Below are positions 16,819-27,901 of a stretch of 64,000 nucleotides of DNA, piece by piece. The position numbers and the translations under genes were made by a program. Source of the stretch: [Clostridium] hylemonae DSM 15053. Its GTDB lineage: Bacteria > Bacillota > Clostridia > Lachnospirales > Lachnospiraceae. The stretch covers positions 868,001 through 932,000 of the forward strand of contig NZ_CP036524.1 in NCBI RefSeq assembly GCF_008281175.1, in the 5' to 3' direction. A model generated the notes under the pieces. That model had not been told where the DNA came from. It saw only the letters and a list, made by a program, of their open reading frames with translations, and made no database searches. Position 1 is the stretch's first letter, and each line of letters starts with the position of its first letter.

Positions 16819-16847
16819 GCCGTGACTCAGGAAGGAGGAAACTAGAG

Positions 16848-17468
16848 ATGGCAAACGTATCTGTTTACAATATAGAAGGTAAAGAAGTTGGCACAATCGA
16901 CTTAAACGATGCGGTATTTGGTGTTGAAGTTAACGAACACCTCGTACACATGGCAGTTGTAAGCCAGCTTGCAAATAAACGTCAGGGAACACAGAAAGCT
17001 AAGACACGTTCTGAAGTTTCCGGAGGCGGAAGAAAACCATGGAGACAGAAAGGTACCGGTCATGCAAGACAGGGATCTACAAGAGCTCCGCAATGGACAG
17101 GCGGTGGAGTAGTATTTGCTCCGACACCGAGAGATTATTCATTCAAAATGAATAAGAAAGAGAAGAGAGCTGCTCTTAAATCTGCTCTTACAACAAAGGT
17201 AGAAGAGAAGAAATTCATCGTTGTTGATGAGATCGCATTTGACGAGATCAAGACAAAGAACTTTGCAAACGTATTAAAGAACCTGGATGTATCCAAAGCA
17301 TTAGTAGTATTAGAAGACGGCAACACAAACGCTGAACTTTCAGCAAGAAACATTGCGGATGTTAAAACAGCAAAGACTAATACGATCAATGTGTACGACA
17401 TCTTAAAATACAACACAGTGATCGCAACGAAAGCTGCTGTTGCTAACATCGAGGAGGTGTACGCATAA
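16848..17468 (+). CDS. rplD: Ribosomal protein L4
   Basis: A 206-residue 50S protein whose extended loop lines the exit tunnel; the loop motif [19 protein letters not shown] is present near residues 60-78. In enterobacteria L4 also represses its own operon, which makes it a candidate ligand of the leader here. Its stop overlaps the rplW start by one base. Confidence 0.98.
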   Translation: MANVSVYNIEGKEVGTIDLNDAVFGVEVNEHLVHMAVVSQLANKRQGTQKAKTRSEVSGGGRKPWRQKGTGHARQGSTRAPQWTGGGVVFAPTPRDYSFKMNKKEKRAALKSALTTKVEEKKFIVVDEIAFDEIKTKNFANVLKNLDVSKALVVLEDGNTNAELSARNIADVKTAKTNTINVYDILKYNTVIATKAAVANIEEVYA

Positions 17469-17773
17469 TGGCTGATATTAAATATTATGATGTAATCCTT
17501 AAACCGGTAGTTACAGAGAAGAGTATGGAGCTTATGGGCGACAAGAAATACACGTTCCTTGTACACCCGCAGGCAACAAAATCTCAGGTAAAAGAAGCTG
17601 TTGAGAAGATGTTTGACGGAGCAAAAGTAAAGAACGTCAACACAATGAACTGTGACGGCAAGAAGAAGAGAGTGCGCGGGACAATGCAGTTCGGCAAGAC
17701 GGCGAAGACTAAAAAAGCGGTTGTTCAGCTTACAGAAGACAGCAAAGATATCGAGATCTTTGAGGGATTATAA
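17468..17773 (+). CDS. rplW: Ribosomal protein L23
   Basis: A 101-residue protein at the exit of the 50S tunnel, a docking site for SRP and trigger factor. It has [17 protein letters not shown] at the N-terminus and the [14 protein letters not shown] loop. ATG overlaps the rplD stop codon (TAATG). Confidence 0.98.
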   Translation: MADIKYYDVILKPVVTEKSMELMGDKKYTFLVHPQATKSQVKEAVEKMFDGAKVKNVNTMNCDGKKKRVRGTMQFGKTAKTKKAVVQLTEDSKDIEIFEGL

Positions 17774-17855
17774 GAGGTAACAAGGACCTCGTTAAGTGCT
17801 CAAAGTATACGGACAGAAACCGTGATAATAAACAGTATTGAAAGGAGAAGCAATC

Positions 17856-18698
17856 ATGGGAATCAAAACATATAACCCATATACGCCTTCCAGAAGACAG
17901 ATGACTGGATCAGATTTCGCGGAAATCACGAAGACAACTCCAGAAAAATCTCTGTTAGCTCCAAAGAGCAGACAGGCAGGACGTAATAATCAAGGCAAAA
18001 TTACAGTTAGACACCGCGGAGGCGGAGCTAAGAAAAAATATAGAATCATTGACTTCAAGAGAAGAAAAGACGGAATTCCGGCAACTGTTGTAGGTATCGA
18101 GTATGATCCGAACAGAACAGCCAACATCGCGCTGATCTGCTACGCAGACGGTGAGAAGGCTTACATCCTTGCACCAGAAGGGTTAAAAGCAGGCATGAAG
18201 GTCATGAACGGACCTGAAGCAGAAGTAAAGGCCGGCAACTGCCTTCCTCTTTCTGAGATCCCGGTAGGTACACAGATCCACAACATTGAGATGTACCCGG
18301 GAAAAGGCGGACAGCTTGTTCGTTCCGCAGGCAACAGCGCACAGCTGATGGCGAAAGAAGGAAAATATGCGACACTGAGACTTCCGTCAGGAGAGATGAG
18401 AATGGTACCGATCATCTGCAGAGCTTCTGTAGGCGTTGTAGGAAATGGAGACCACAACCTCATCAACATCGGTAAAGCAGGACGTAAACGCCATATGGGC
18501 TTCAGACCTACTGTACGCGGTTCTGTTATGAACCCGAATGACCATCCACACGGTGGTGGTGAAGGTAAGACTGGAATCGGACGTCCGGGTCCATGTACAC
18601 CTTGGGGCAAACCAGCACTTGGTCTTAAGACGAGAAAGAAAAACAAAGCTTCTAACAAGATGATTGTAAGAAGAAGAGATGGTAAAGCGATTAAATAG
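17856..18698 (+). CDS. rplB: Ribosomal protein L2
   Basis: A 280-residue 50S protein needed for subunit association and peptidyl transfer, with the C-terminal [20 protein letters not shown] signature. I chose ATG 17856 ([12 protein letters not shown]) behind AAAGGAGAAG rather than an upstream in-frame TTG at 17838, which overlaps that site. Confidence 0.98.
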   Translation: MGIKTYNPYTPSRRQMTGSDFAEITKTTPEKSLLAPKSRQAGRNNQGKITVRHRGGGAKKKYRIIDFKRRKDGIPATVVGIEYDPNRTANIALICYADGEKAYILAPEGLKAGMKVMNGPEAEVKAGNCLPLSEIPVGTQIHNIEMYPGKGGQLVRSAGNSAQLMAKEGKYATLRLPSGEMRMVPIICRASVGVVGNGDHNLINIGKAGRKRHMGFRPTVRGSVMNPNDHPHGGGEGKTGIGRPGPCTPWGKPALGLKTRKKNKASNKMIVRRRDGKAIK

Positions 18699-18719
18699 TT
18701 TACAAGGAGGTTAGAACTT

Positions 18720-19001
18720 ATGGCACGTTCAATTAAAAAAGGACCATTCGCAGACGCAAGCCTGCTCAAGAAGGTTGATGCAATGAACGCATCCGGAGAT
18801 AAGTCTGTTATCAAGACTTGGTCCCGCCGTTCTACAATCTTCCCAAGCATGGTTGGACATACAATTGCCGTTCATGACGGAAGAAAACATGTACCTGTAT
18901 ATGTAACAGAGGATATGGTTGGACACAAGCTCGGAGAGTTTGTGGCAACGAGAACATACAGAGGACATGGAAAAGACGAAAAGAAATCTAAAGTAAGATA
19001 G
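18720..19001 (+). CDS. rpsS: Ribosomal protein S19
   Basis: A 93-residue protein of the 30S head. [12 protein letters not shown] and the [20 protein letters not shown] block are diagnostic. It follows rplB with an AAGGAGGT site. Confidence 0.98.
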   Translation: MARSIKKGPFADASLLKKVDAMNASGDKSVIKTWSRRSTIFPSMVGHTIAVHDGRKHVPVYVTEDMVGHKLGEFVATRTYRGHGKDEKKSKVR

Positions 19002-19031
19002 TAATAACGTATTTGAAAGGAGGGTTCATCC

Positions 19032-19418
19032 ATGGCTAAAGGACATAGATCCCAAATCAAGAGAGAAAGAAATGCTAACAAAGACACAAGACCTTCTGCA
19101 AAGTTATCTTATGCAAGAGTTTCTGTCCAGAAAGCATGTTTCGTATTAGATGCCATCAGAGGTAAGGATGTAACAACAGCACTTGGTATTTTAACTTACA
19201 ATCCAAGATATGCTTCTAGTTTAATAAAGAAATTATTAGAATCTGCAATCGCAAATGCTGAGAACAACAACGGCATGAACGCTGAGAACCTTTACATTGC
19301 AGAAGCTTATGCAAACAAAGGACCAACAATGAAGAGAATCAGACCTAGAGCGCAGGGAAGGGCTTACAGAATCGAGAAACGTATGAGCCACATCACACTT
19401 GTGCTTGATGAAAGATAA
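19032..19418 (+). CDS. rplV: Ribosomal protein L22
   Basis: A 128-residue 50S protein with a tunnel-lining beta hairpin. It contains [20 protein letters not shown] and the C-terminal [18 protein letters not shown]. Its N-terminal extension ([14 protein letters not shown]) is typical of Clostridia. Confidence 0.98.
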   Translation: MAKGHRSQIKRERNANKDTRPSAKLSYARVSVQKACFVLDAIRGKDVTTALGILTYNPRYASSLIKKLLESAIANAENNNGMNAENLYIAEAYANKGPTMKRIRPRAQGRAYRIEKRMSHITLVLDER

Positions 19419-19429
19419 GGAGGGCAGAC

Positions 19430-20086
19430 ATGGGACAGAAAGTTAATCCTCATGGTTTAAGAGTCGGCGTTATTAAAGATTGGGATTCTAAGTGGTACGC
19501 AGAAAAAGAGTTCGCCGATTACCTTGTGGAAGACCATGATATCAGAACGTATCTTAAAAAGAGATTATACAGCGCAGGAATCTCCGATATTGAAATCGAG
19601 AGAGCATCCGACCGCGTTAAAATTATCATTTATACAGCTAAGCCAGGTGTCGTGATCGGTAAAGGCGGAGTTGAGATAGAAAAAGTAAAAGGTGAGCTTA
19701 AGAGGTTCACAGACAAGAAATTAGTCGTAGACATCAAAGAGATCAAAAGACCGGACAAAGACGCTCAGTTAGTAGCTGAGAACATTGCGCAGCAGCTGGA
19801 GAACCGTATTTCTTTCAGACGTGCAATGAAATCCTGTATGTCCAGAACTATGAAAGCAGGAGCGCTCGGTGTTAAGACTTCTGTATCAGGAAGACTCGGC
19901 GGAGCTGATATGGCCCGTACAGAGTTCTACAGTGAAGGTACGATTCCTCTTCAGACACTGAGAGCAGACATTGATTACGGATTCGCTGAGGCAAACACGA
20001 CTTACGGTAAAGTCGGTGTTAAAGTATGGATTTACAAAGGCGAAGTTCTTCCGGAAAAAGCAGCAAAGGAAGGGAGCGATAAATAA
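19430..20086 (+). CDS. rpsC: Ribosomal protein S3
   Basis: A 218-residue 30S protein with a KH domain ([17 protein letters not shown] near residue 70) at the mRNA entry site. It starts [20 protein letters not shown]. Its stop overlaps the rplP start. Confidence 0.98.
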   Translation: MGQKVNPHGLRVGVIKDWDSKWYAEKEFADYLVEDHDIRTYLKKRLYSAGISDIEIERASDRVKIIIYTAKPGVVIGKGGVEIEKVKGELKRFTDKKLVVDIKEIKRPDKDAQLVAENIAQQLENRISFRRAMKSCMSRTMKAGALGVKTSVSGRLGGADMARTEFYSEGTIPLQTLRADIDYGFAEANTTYGKVGVKVWIYKGEVLPEKAAKEGSDK

Positions 20087-20523
20087 TGTTAATGCCAAAA
20101 AGAGTTAAACGTCGTAAACAATTCCGTGGTTCCATGAAGGGTAAAGCGCTTCGTGGAAACAAGATCACAAACGGTGAATATGGTATCGTTGCCATGGAGC
20201 CCTGCTGGATCCGTTCCAACCAGATAGAGGCTGCCCGTATCGCCATGACACGTTACATCAAGCGTGGCGGTAAAGTATGGATCAAAATATTCCCTGATAA
20301 ACCTGTAACTACGAAACCAGCTGAAACACGTATGGGTTCTGGTAAAGGAACCTTAGAATACTGGGTAGCGGTTGTTAAGCCGGGACGCGTTATGTTTGAG
20401 ATCGCAGGCGTGTCTGAAGAAGTGGCCAGAGAAGCTCTTCGTCTGGCGACTCACAAGCTGCCATGTAAATGTAAAGTAGTTTCTCGCGCAGACTTAGAAG
20501 GCGGTGATAACAGTGAAAATTAA
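20086..20523 (+). CDS. rplP: Ribosomal protein L16
   Basis: A 145-residue 50S protein near the A site, with [15 protein letters not shown] and the [18 protein letters not shown] block. It overlaps rpsC by one base, and its end overlaps the rpmC start. Confidence 0.98.
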   Translation: MLMPKRVKRRKQFRGSMKGKALRGNKITNGEYGIVAMEPCWIRSNQIEAARIAMTRYIKRGGKVWIKIFPDKPVTTKPAETRMGSGKGTLEYWVAVVKPGRVMFEIAGVSEEVAREALRLATHKLPCKCKVVSRADLEGGDNSEN

Positions 20524-20722
20524 TGCATTTGTAGAAGATTTAAAAACAAAATCAGCTGCAGAGCTGAACGAAGAATTAGTAGCTGCTAAGAAGGAACTTT
20601 TTAACTTAAGATTCCAGAACGCAACAAATCAGTTAGACAACACAAGCAGAATTAAAGAAGTAAGAAGAAACATTGCCAGAATTCAGACAGTAATCACTGA
20701 AAAGGCAAATGCTGCGGAATAA
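20513..20722 (+). CDS. rpmC: Ribosomal protein L29
   Basis: A 69-residue helical protein at the exit tunnel rim ([20 protein letters not shown] is conserved). I chose GTG 20513 ([13 protein letters not shown]), 11 bases after GAAGG; the in-frame GTG at 20504 is too close to that site. It overlaps the end of rplP. Confidence 0.95.
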   Translation: MKINAFVEDLKTKSAAELNEELVAAKKELFNLRFQNATNQLDNTSRIKEVRRNIARIQTVITEKANAAE

Positions 20723-20742
20723 TCCGGAAAGGAGCATAAACT

Positions 20743-20997
20743 GTGGAAAGAAATCTTAGAAAAACCCGCGTGGGCAAGGTTGTTAGCAATAAAATGGATA
20801 AGACCATAGTAGTTGCGGTTGAAGATCATGTAAAACATCCGCTTTACAAGAAGATCGTAAAGAGAACATATAAATTGAAAGCACATGATGAAGCAAACGA
20901 ATGCAACATTGGCGACAAAGTAAAAGTTATGGAAACAAGACCGCTGTCTAAAGACAAGAGATGGAGACTTGTTGAAGTTATGGAAAAAGTGAAATAG
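20743..20997 (+). CDS. rpsQ: Ribosomal protein S17
   Basis: An 84-residue OB-fold 30S protein with a GTG start behind [29 protein letters not shown] and [20 protein letters not shown] are characteristic. Confidence 0.98.
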   Translation: MERNLRKTRVGKVVSNKMDKTIVVAVEDHVKHPLYKKIVKRTYKLKAHDEANECNIGDKVKVMETRPLSKDKRWRLVEVMEKVK

Positions 20998-21016
20998 TAT
21001 AAGGAGGGAAACCTGC

Positions 21017-21385
21017 ATGATACAGCAAGAAAGCAGACTTAAAGTAGCAGACAATACAGGTGCTAAAGAGTTACTGTGCATCCGTGTGCTTGGCGGCTCA
21101 ACGAGAAGATATGCAAGCATCGGCGACATAATCGTTGCGACTGTTAAAGATGCAACACCAGGCGGCGTTGTTAAAAAGGGCGATGTAGTAAAAGCTGTAG
21201 TTGTTCGTACTGTAAACAGTACTCGCCGTAAAGACGGTTCTTATATCCGTTTCGACGAAAATGCTGCTGTTATTATAAAAGATGACAAGACACCAAGAGG
21301 AACCCGTATCTTCGGGCCAGTAGCAAGAGAGCTCCGTGAGAAGCAGTTCATGAGAATTGTCTCCCTGGCTCCGGAAGTACTATAA
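21017..21385 (+). CDS. rplN: Ribosomal protein L14
   Basis: A 122-residue 50S protein at the subunit interface. It starts [20 protein letters not shown] and has [20 protein letters not shown] near the end. First gene of the spc block; no separate promoter was seen. Confidence 0.98.
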   Translation: MIQQESRLKVADNTGAKELLCIRVLGGSTRRYASIGDIIVATVKDATPGGVVKKGDVVKAVVVRTVNSTRRKDGSYIRFDENAAVIIKDDKTPRGTRIFGPVARELREKQFMRIVSLAPEVL

Positions 21386-21400
21386 GGAGGTGCGCGCAAG

Positions 21401-21712
21401 ATGTCAATGAAAAAAATTAAAAAGGGCGACACTGTAAAGGTTATCGCCGGTAAAGATAAAGACAAAGAAGGTAAAGTTGTCGCCGTTAACCAGAAAGATG
21501 GTAAGGTTACCGTAGAGGGAGTCAACATGCTGACAAAGCACACGAAACCAAGTGCTTCCAATCAGAATGGTGGCATCATTCATCAGGAAGGACCTATCGA
21601 TGTTTCTAACGTAATGTACGTGCACAAAGGCCAGGCCACACGTGTAGGCTTTAAGACAGAGGGCGAGAAAAAAGTACGTTACGCCAAATCAACAGGCGAA
21701 GTGATTGATTAA
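21401..21712 (+). CDS. rplX: Ribosomal protein L24
   Basis: A 103-residue assembly-initiating 50S protein with an N-terminal KOW motif ([20 protein letters not shown]) and the HTKPS loop. Confidence 0.98.
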   Translation: MSMKKIKKGDTVKVIAGKDKDKEGKVVAVNQKDGKVTVEGVNMLTKHTKPSASNQNGGIIHQEGPIDVSNVMYVHKGQATRVGFKTEGEKKVRYAKSTGEVID

Positions 21713-21729
21713 TTTGAGGAAGGAGGTCC

Positions 21730-22275
21730 ATGACTTTGAGTAGACTGAAAGAACAGTACCAGAACGAGATCGTCGAAGCGATGAATAAAAAGTTCGGTTA
21801 TAAAAATATTATGGAAGTGCCAAAACTCGATAAAGTTGTTATCAACATGGGTGTTGGCGAAGCAAAAGACAATGCAAAGATTTTAGAGTCAGCTGTCGCT
21901 GACCTGGAGAAGATCACAGGACAGAAAGCAGTTATCTGTAAAGCGAAAAAATCTGTAGCGAACTTCAAGTTAAGAGAAGGAATGCCAATCGGATGTAAAG
22001 TTACTTTAAGAGGAGAAAAGATGTATGAGTTTGTTGACCGTCTGGTTAACCTCGCATTACCTCGTGTACGTGACTTCAGAGGTGTTAATCCGAATGCATT
22101 TGACGGCAGAGGAAACTATGCACTTGGTATCAAGGAGCAGCTTATCTTCCCGGAGATCGAATACGATAAGGTAGATAAGGTAAGAGGTATGGATATCATC
22201 TTTGTTACAACTGCCAAGACAGACGAAGAGGCGCGTGAATTGTTAACACAGTTCAACATGCCATTTACAAAATAA
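21730..22275 (+). CDS. rplE: Ribosomal protein L5
   Basis: A 181-residue protein of the 50S central protuberance that contacts 5S rRNA. It has [14 protein letters not shown] and the [20 protein letters not shown] block. The ATG overlaps a strong AGGAGG-containing leader. Confidence 0.98.
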   Translation: MTLSRLKEQYQNEIVEAMNKKFGYKNIMEVPKLDKVVINMGVGEAKDNAKILESAVADLEKITGQKAVICKAKKSVANFKLREGMPIGCKVTLRGEKMYEFVDRLVNLALPRVRDFRGVNPNAFDGRGNYALGIKEQLIFPEIEYDKVDKVRGMDIIFVTTAKTDEEARELLTQFNMPFTK

Positions 22276-22286
22276 GGAGGTAAATT

Positions 22287-22472
22287 ATGGCTAAGACAGC
22301 AATGAAAGTTAAACAGCAGCGTAAGCAGAAGTTCTCTACCAGAGAATACAATCGTTGCAGAATCTGCGGACGTCCGCATGCATATTTAAGAAAATATGGA
22401 ATCTGCCGTGTTTGCTTCCGCGAGTTGGCATATAAAGGACAGATCCCAGGCGTAAAGAAAGCAAGCTGGTAA
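22287..22472 (+). CDS. rpsZ: Ribosomal protein S14, zinc-binding type
   Basis: A 61-residue S14 of the short type with the four-cysteine zinc site [10 protein letters not shown]...GICRVC. Presence of this form in the spc operon is usual for Firmicutes and suggests a zinc-independent paralogue may exist elsewhere. Confidence 0.98.
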   Translation: MAKTAMKVKQQRKQKFSTREYNRCRICGRPHAYLRKYGICRVCFRELAYKGQIPGVKKASW

Positions 22473-22492
22473 GAGGAAGGAGGACATTTCAC

Positions 22493-22894
22493 ATGACTAT
22501 GAGTGATCCAATCGCAGATATGCTTACGAGAATCCGTAACGCGAATACTGCTAAACATGATACAGTAGATGTACCTGCATCAAAGATGAAGACTGCAATC
22601 GCAAACATCTTATTAGATGAGGGATATATTGAGAAATATGATATCGTAGAAGACGGTGTGTTCAAGACGATCCACATTACGTTAAAATACGGTGCAGACA
22701 AGAATGAAAAAGTTATCACAGGACTTAAGAGAATCTCTAAACCAGGTCTTCGTGTATACGCTAGCCAGGCTGAGCTTCCTAAAGTGTTAGGCGGACTCGG
22801 AACAGCTATCATTTCAACAAATCAGGGTGTCATCACAGACAAAGAAGCAAGAAAGCTCGGCGTAGGCGGAGAGGTACTGGCTTTTATCTGGTAG
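22493..22894 (+). CDS. rpsH: Ribosomal protein S8
   Basis: A 133-residue central-domain 30S protein. It starts [20 protein letters not shown] and ends with [19 protein letters not shown]. In E. coli S8 is the autoregulator of the spc operon; no matching site was identified here. Confidence 0.98.
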   Translation: MTMSDPIADMLTRIRNANTAKHDTVDVPASKMKTAIANILLDEGYIEKYDIVEDGVFKTIHITLKYGADKNEKVITGLKRISKPGLRVYASQAELPKVLGGLGTAIISTNQGVITDKEARKLGVGGEVLAFIW

Positions 22895-22976
22895 ACTGAA
22901 AATAACATTAGAAACAACTGAAAACAGAGGGAGCGCAGACGCTCTTTCCGAGAATTTAAGTTAAGGAGGATTAGGT

Positions 22977-23519
22977 ATGTCACGTATAGGAAGACTGCCA
23001 GTTGCAGTTCCGGCAGGCGTAACTGTTGAGATTGCAGAGAATAATAAAGTGACTGTAAAAGGTCCAAAGGGAACACTTGAAAAAGAACTTCCTGCAGAGA
23101 TGGAGATCAAGCAGGAAGGCGACCAGATCATCGTTACAAGACCGAACGACTTAAAGAAGATGAAATCTTTACACGGTCTTACAAGAACACTTGTCAACAA
23201 CATGGTTGTTGGTGTGACGGACGGATACCAGAAGGTTCTGGAAGTTAACGGTGTTGGATACAGAGCGGCAAAATCAGGAAACAAATTGACATTGAGTCTT
23301 GGGTATTCTCATCCGGTAGAGATGACAGATCCGGAAGGCGTTGAAACAGTGATGGAAGGCCAGAACAAGATCATCGTCAAGGGTATCGATAAAGAAAAAG
23401 TAGGCCAATACGCAGCTGAGATCAGAGACAAGAGAAGACCGGAGCCATACAAGGGCAAAGGTATCAAGTATGCTGATGAAGTTATCAGACGTAAAGTTGG
23501 TAAGACTGGTAAGAAATAA
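22977..23519 (+). CDS. rplF: Ribosomal protein L6
   Basis: A 180-residue 50S protein, with [18 protein letters not shown] and the C-terminal [20 protein letters not shown] small hairpin (GAGCG/CGCTC at about 22931-22944) lies in the 82-base gap before it. Confidence 0.98.
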   Translation: MSRIGRLPVAVPAGVTVEIAENNKVTVKGPKGTLEKELPAEMEIKQEGDQIIVTRPNDLKKMKSLHGLTRTLVNNMVVGVTDGYQKVLEVNGVGYRAAKSGNKLTLSLGYSHPVEMTDPEGVETVMEGQNKIIVKGIDKEKVGQYAAEIRDKRRPEPYKGKGIKYADEVIRRKVGKTGKK

Positions 23520-23536
23520 ATAAGGAGAGTGTGAAA

Positions 23537-23905
23537 ATGGTTAGCAAAAAGTCAAGAAGCAAAGTTCGTGTTAATAAACACAGAAAATTACGTAACCGTT
23601 TCAGCGGTACGTCTGAATGCCCGCGTTTAGCCGTGTTCAGAAGCAATAATCATATGTATGCTCAGATTATTGACGATACAGTTGGCAGCACTCTGGTTGC
23701 AGCTTCCACTCTTCAGAAAGATGTGAAAGCAAACTTGGAAAAGACCAACGACGTAAAAGCAGCAGCATATTTAGGAAAAGTAATTGCAGAAAAAGCAATC
23801 GAAAAAGGTATTAAAGATGTTGTCTTTGACCGAGGCGGCTTTATATACCAGGGAAAAGTTCAGGCATTAGCAGACGCAGCTAGAGAAGCTGGGTTGAATT
23901 TCTAG
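23537..23905 (+). CDS. rplR: Ribosomal protein L18
   Basis: A 122-residue 5S rRNA-binding protein, with [18 protein letters not shown] and [21 protein letters not shown] chose ATG 23537, 9 bases after AAGGAG; the in-frame GTG at 23531 is only 3 bases from it. Confidence 0.97.
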   Translation: MVSKKSRSKVRVNKHRKLRNRFSGTSECPRLAVFRSNNHMYAQIIDDTVGSTLVAASTLQKDVKANLEKTNDVKAAAYLGKVIAEKAIEKGIKDVVFDRGGFIYQGKVQALADAAREAGLNF

Positions 23906-23919
23906 AAGGAGGAGCACAC

Positions 23920-24429
23920 ATGAAACAAGTACGAATTGATGCTGGTCAATTAGAATTAAATGAAAAAGTGGTATCAATTAAACGTGTTACCAAGGTTGTT
24001 AAGGGTGGTCGTAACTTCAGATTCACAGCTTTAGTAGTTGTAGGCGACGGAAACGGCCATGTTGGTGCAGGTTTAGGAAAAGCGACTGAAATTCCTGAAG
24101 CGATCCGCAAAGGAAAAGAAGACGCAGCAAAAAATCTTATTACTGTAGCATTAGATGAGAACGATAGTATTACACATGATTTTATCGGTAAATTCGGAGG
24201 AGCTTCCGTGTTACTTAAGAAGGCTCCGGATGGTACTGGAGTTATCGCCGGAGGCCCGGCGCGTGCTGTGATCGAGATGGCGGGAATCAAAAATATCCGT
24301 ACAAAATCTCTCGGTTCTAACAACAAGCAGAACGTAGTTCTTGCTACGATCGACGGATTACGCCAGTTAAAGACTCCGGAAGAAGTAGCTAAGCTTCGCG
24401 GTAAATCTGTAGAAGAGATCTTAGGCTAA
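23920..24429 (+). CDS. rpsE: Ribosomal protein S5
   Basis: A 169-residue 30S protein involved in decoding fidelity and mRNA unwinding. It has [20 protein letters not shown] near residue 30 and the [20 protein letters not shown] block. Confidence 0.98.
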   Translation: MKQVRIDAGQLELNEKVVSIKRVTKVVKGGRNFRFTALVVVGDGNGHVGAGLGKATEIPEAIRKGKEDAAKNLITVALDENDSITHDFIGKFGGASVLLKKAPDGTGVIAGGPARAVIEMAGIKNIRTKSLGSNNKQNVVLATIDGLRQLKTPEEVAKLRGKSVEEILG

Positions 24430-24443
24430 GGAGGTAGATCATA

Positions 24444-24623
24444 ATGGCAAATTTAAAAGTCACATTAGTAAAATCTACAATTGGTGCTGTACCAAAGCAT
24501 AAGAAAACTGTTGAAGCTTTAGGACTTAAGAAGTTAAACAAGACAGTTGAACTGCCGGATAATGCAGCAACAAGAGGTATGATCAAACAGGTTTGTCACC
24601 TGGTAAAAGTTGAAGAAGTATAA
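24444..24623 (+). CDS. rpmD: Ribosomal protein L30
   Basis: A 59-residue 50S protein (MANLKVTLVKSTIGAVPKHK start), between rpsE and rplO as usual. The ATG follows AAGGAGGTAGATC, and the stop TAA is at 24621-24623. Short but fully conserved in length. Confidence 0.97.
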   Translation: MANLKVTLVKSTIGAVPKHKKTVEALGLKKLNKTVELPDNAATRGMIKQVCHLVKVEEV

Positions 24624-24650
24624 TATAACAATCAGATAGGAGGTGTCACA

Positions 24651-25091
24651 ATGGACTTATCAAACTTAAGACCTGCTGACGGAGCAAAACAGAGTGATAA
24701 TTTCAGAAGAGGACGTGGACACGGCTCTGGAAACGGTAAGACAGCCGGCAAGGGACATAAAGGCCAGAAAGCTCGTTCAGGAGCTACAAGACCTGGTTTT
24801 GAAGGCGGCCAGATGCCGTTATATAGAAGAATACCAAAGAGAGGTTTCACGAACAGAAACTCTAAAGATATCGTTGGTATCAATGTAAGCGCTCTTGAGG
24901 TGTTTGATAATGATGCGGTTGTTACAGTTGAAACATTACTGGAACAGGGAATCGTTAAGAACCCGAAAGACGGCGTCAAGATTCTCGGCAACGGGGAGCT
25001 GACGAAGAAGCTTACAGTACAGGCAAATGCGTTCAGTGCAGGCGCTGCAGCTAAGATTGAGGCTTTAGGTGGAAAAGCAGAGGTGATCTAA
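24651..25091 (+). CDS. rplO: Ribosomal protein L15
   Basis: A 146-residue 50S assembly protein with the Gly-rich [20 protein letters not shown] segment and [17 protein letters not shown]. Its stop overlaps the secY start by one base. Confidence 0.98.
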   Translation: MDLSNLRPADGAKQSDNFRRGRGHGSGNGKTAGKGHKGQKARSGATRPGFEGGQMPLYRRIPKRGFTNRNSKDIVGINVSALEVFDNDAVVTVETLLEQGIVKNPKDGVKILGNGELTKKLTVQANAFSAGAAAKIEALGGKAEVI

Positions 25092-26407
25092 TGTTAGAAA
25101 CTTTCCGAAAGGCATTTCAAATAAAGGATATTCGCAAAAAAATCGGATATACATTTTTGATGTTGATCGTGATAAGAATTGGATCTGAACTGCCAACACC
25201 TGGTGTGGATCCAAGTTATATCAAAGATTTCTTTGCACAGAATACGGGGGAAGCGTTTAACTTGTTTAACGCTTTCACCGGTGGATCCTTTGAGCAGATG
25301 TCTGTATTCGCTCTTAGTATTACACCATACATTACATCTTCCATCATCATGCAGCTTCTTACGATTGCAATTCCGAAACTTGAGGAAATGCAGAAAGAAG
25401 GAGAGGACGGAAGAAAGAAGATTGTAGCGATCACACGTTACCTCACGGTAGCCCTTGCCCTTATAGAGTCCACCGCGATGGCGGTCGGTTTCGGACGGAG
25501 AGGTCTTCTTGTAGAGTATAACTTTGTAAATGCCGCAATCGTAGTTCTGACGCTGACTGCCGGCAGTGCACTTCTGATGTGGATTGGTGAAAGAATTACG
25601 GAAAAAGGAGTCGGAAATGGTATTTCTATCGTACTCGTTATAAATATTATTTCGCGTATTCCGAACGATATGTCGACACTGTTTGAACAGTTCGTCAAAG
25701 GAAAAAGCCTTGCTTCGGGAGGACTGGCAGTAGTTATCATCTTTGCGATCATCCTTGCGCTGGTTGTATTTGTAATTGTCCTTCAGGACGGCGAGAGAAG
25801 GATCGCAGTCCAGTACTCACAGAAAGTAGTCGGAAGAAAAACATTCGGCGGTCAGTCCACACACATACCGCTGAAGATAAATACCGCGGGTGTTATACCG
25901 ATCATCTTCGCATCCTCACTGATGCAGTTCCCGATCGTGATCGCGTCTTTCCTCGGGAAAGACGGCGGAACGGGGATAGGCAGTGAGATCCTGCGCGGCA
26001 TGAATCAGGGGAACTGGTGCAATCCGGAACACTTGAAATATTCGTGGGGATTACTCGTGTATATCATCCTGACCGTGTTCTTTGCTTATTTCTACACATC
26101 GATTACATTTAATCCGTTGGAGATAGCAAACAACATGAAGAAAAGCGGAGGATTTATCCCTGGTATCAGACCTGGGAAACCGACAGTTGAATATTTGACG
26201 AGAATATTGAATTACATTATTTTTGTCGGAGCATGCGGCCTTGTACTTATACAGATTGTTCCAATATTCTTTAACGGCTGGCTTGGAGCGAAAGTATCTT
26301 TCGGCGGTACATCGCTTATCATTATCGTCAGCGTTGTGTTGGAGACTCTGAAGCAGATAGAATCACAGATGCTTGTACGTAACTACAAGGGATTTTTAAA
26401 TAATTAA
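25091..26407 (+). CDS. secY: Protein translocase subunit SecY
   Basis: A 438-residue, ten-helix channel of the Sec translocon. Family blocks visible are the N-terminal RKKIGYTFLMLIVIRIGSELPTPGV, broken here only by its length, FALSITPYITSSIIMQLLT, and the C-terminal LVRNYKGFLN. Translationally coupled to rplO. A long hairpin separates it from adk. Confidence 0.98.
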   Translation: MLETFRKAFQIKDIRKKIGYTFLMLIVIRIGSELPTPGVDPSYIKDFFAQNTGEAFNLFNAFTGGSFEQMSVFALSITPYITSSIIMQLLTIAIPKLEEMQKEGEDGRKKIVAITRYLTVALALIESTAMAVGFGRRGLLVEYNFVNAAIVVLTLTAGSALLMWIGERITEKGVGNGISIVLVINIISRIPNDMSTLFEQFVKGKSLASGGLAVVIIFAIILALVVFVIVLQDGERRIAVQYSQKVVGRKTFGGQSTHIPLKINTAGVIPIIFASSLMQFPIVIASFLGKDGGTGIGSEILRGMNQGNWCNPEHLKYSWGLLVYIILTVFFAYFYTSITFNPLEIANNMKKSGGFIPGIRPGKPTVEYLTRILNYIIFVGACGLVLIQIVPIFFNGWLGAKVSFGGTSLIIIVSVVLETLKQIESQMLVRNYKGFLNN

Positions 26408-26409
26408 CA

Positions 26410-26450
26410 CCATTTTGAACTCGCAGAATTTTTTTTCTGCGGGTTAAAAT
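26410..26450 (+). promoter_or_regulatory. Long hairpin in the secY-adk gap
   Basis: CATTTTGAACTCGCAGAA pairs almost completely with TTCTGCGGGTTAAAATG around a T-only loop. There is no T-tail after the stem, and the adk AAGGAGG site begins about 6 bases later. It may be an attenuator or processing site between spc and adk. Confidence 0.45.
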
Positions 26451-26472
26451 GCTATAAGGAGGAACACATATT

Positions 26473-27117
26473 ATGAAGATTATTATGTTAGGCGCGCCGG
26501 GGGCGGGCAAAGGAACTCAGGCAAAAAAAATTGCCGCAAAATTCAGTATTCCTCACATTTCAACTGGTGATATCTTCAGAGCGAATATTAAAAATGGAAC
26601 GGAACTGGGCAAAAAGGCCAAGACGTACATGGACCAGGGTCTTCTCGTGCCGGATGAACTCGTCGTAGACCTGGTGGTAGACCGCGTGAACCAGGAAGAC
26701 TGCCGGGACGGTTACGTGCTGGACGGATTTCCGAGAACAATACCCCAGGCGGAGGCGCTGGACAAAGCGCTTGCAGAGCTCGGACAGAAGGTTGACTATG
26801 CCATAGACGTTGATGTTCCGGATGAGAATATCATACGCCGTATGGGCGGCCGCCGTGCCTGTGTCACATGCGGCGCCACCTATCATCTCGAGTATGCGCC
26901 GACAGAGAAAGACGGCATCTGTGACACGTGCGGGGGCGGATTGATCCTGCGGGATGACGACAAGCCGGAGACGGTAAAGAAGCGGCTTTCCGTGTACCAT
27001 GAACAGACACAGCCTCTGATAGATTACTATACTAATGCCGGTATATTAAAGACAGTTGACGGAACAGCTGACATTGAAGATGTATTCCGTGCGATCGTAG
27101 AAATCTTAGGAGCGTAG
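26473..27117 (+). CDS. adk: Adenylate kinase
   Basis: A 214-residue cytoplasmic enzyme (AMP + ATP = 2 ADP). P-loop GAPGAGKGT is at residues 7-15, the AMP-binding DGFPRT and the RRMGGRR region follow. The LID has four cysteines (CVTCG and CDTCG), the zinc-binding form common in Gram-positive bacteria. Normal length; placed between secY and map as in most Firmicutes. Confidence 0.98.
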   Translation: MKIIMLGAPGAGKGTQAKKIAAKFSIPHISTGDIFRANIKNGTELGKKAKTYMDQGLLVPDELVVDLVVDRVNQEDCRDGYVLDGFPRTIPQAEALDKALAELGQKVDYAIDVDVPDENIIRRMGGRRACVTCGATYHLEYAPTEKDGICDTCGGGLILRDDDKPETVKKRLSVYHEQTQPLIDYYTNAGILKTVDGTADIEDVFRAIVEILGA

Positions 27118-27122
27118 GACGT

Positions 27123-27878
27123 ATGCCAATCAGTATAAAATCAGGCAGAGAAATTGAATTAATGACAGAAGCCGGACGGATTCTTGAGATCGTTCACAAC
27201 GAGCTTGCCAAAGAATTACATCCGGGCATGAGCACCAAGGACATAGATGTACTGGGGGAGGAAGTGATCCGCAGTTACGGCTGTATCCCTTCCTTCCTGA
27301 ATTACAACGGCTATCCGGCGTCTGTCTGTGTATCCGTCAATGAGGAGGTCGTTCACGGCATACCGGACAGTCACCGTATATTGAAGGACGGTGATATTGT
27401 AAGTCTCGATGCGGGGGTCATATATAAAGGATATCATTCCGATGCCGCGAGGACACACGGCATCGGGGAACTGAGCAAAGAGGCCGAAAAACTGGTAGAA
27501 GTTACCAGAGAAAGCTTCTTTGAAGGTATAAAGTACGCAAAAGAAGGCAATTATCTATTTGAAATTTCGGCGGCGATCGGAAGATATGCGGAGAGCTTCG
27601 GTTATGGGGTGGTGCGTGACTTGTGCGGCCACGGGATCGGAACGAATCTGCATGAAGCTCCGGAGATACCGAATTATGAGATGAACAGAAAAGGCGTAAA
27701 GCTCAAAGCGGGTATGACACTTGCGATAGAGCCGATGATCAATGCGGGCACATGGGAAGTCGACTGGCTTGATGATGACTGGACTGTGGTGTCGCGGGAC
27801 GGCTCTTTATCTGCTCATTATGAGAATACGGTATTGATAACAGACGATGAACCGAAACTTTTGACCTTATCGAAGTGA
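27123..27878 (+). CDS. map: Methionine aminopeptidase type I
   Basis: A 251-residue enzyme removing the initiator Met. The expected metal ligands are in SLDAGVIYKGYHSDAART, GHGIGTNLHEAPEIPN, AIEPMIN and the final SAHYENTVLIT. It follows adk by 5 bases; the product needs no N-terminal zinc finger, as usual in bacteria. Confidence 0.98.
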   Translation: MPISIKSGREIELMTEAGRILEIVHNELAKELHPGMSTKDIDVLGEEVIRSYGCIPSFLNYNGYPASVCVSVNEEVVHGIPDSHRILKDGDIVSLDAGVIYKGYHSDAARTHGIGELSKEAEKLVEVTRESFFEGIKYAKEGNYLFEISAAIGRYAESFGYGVVRDLCGHGIGTNLHEAPEIPNYEMNRKGVKLKAGMTLAIEPMINAGTWEVDWLDDDWTVVSRDGSLSAHYENTVLITDDEPKLLTLSK

Positions 27879-27901
27879 TTTAAGTAAAGAGGACAGTAGA
27901 T

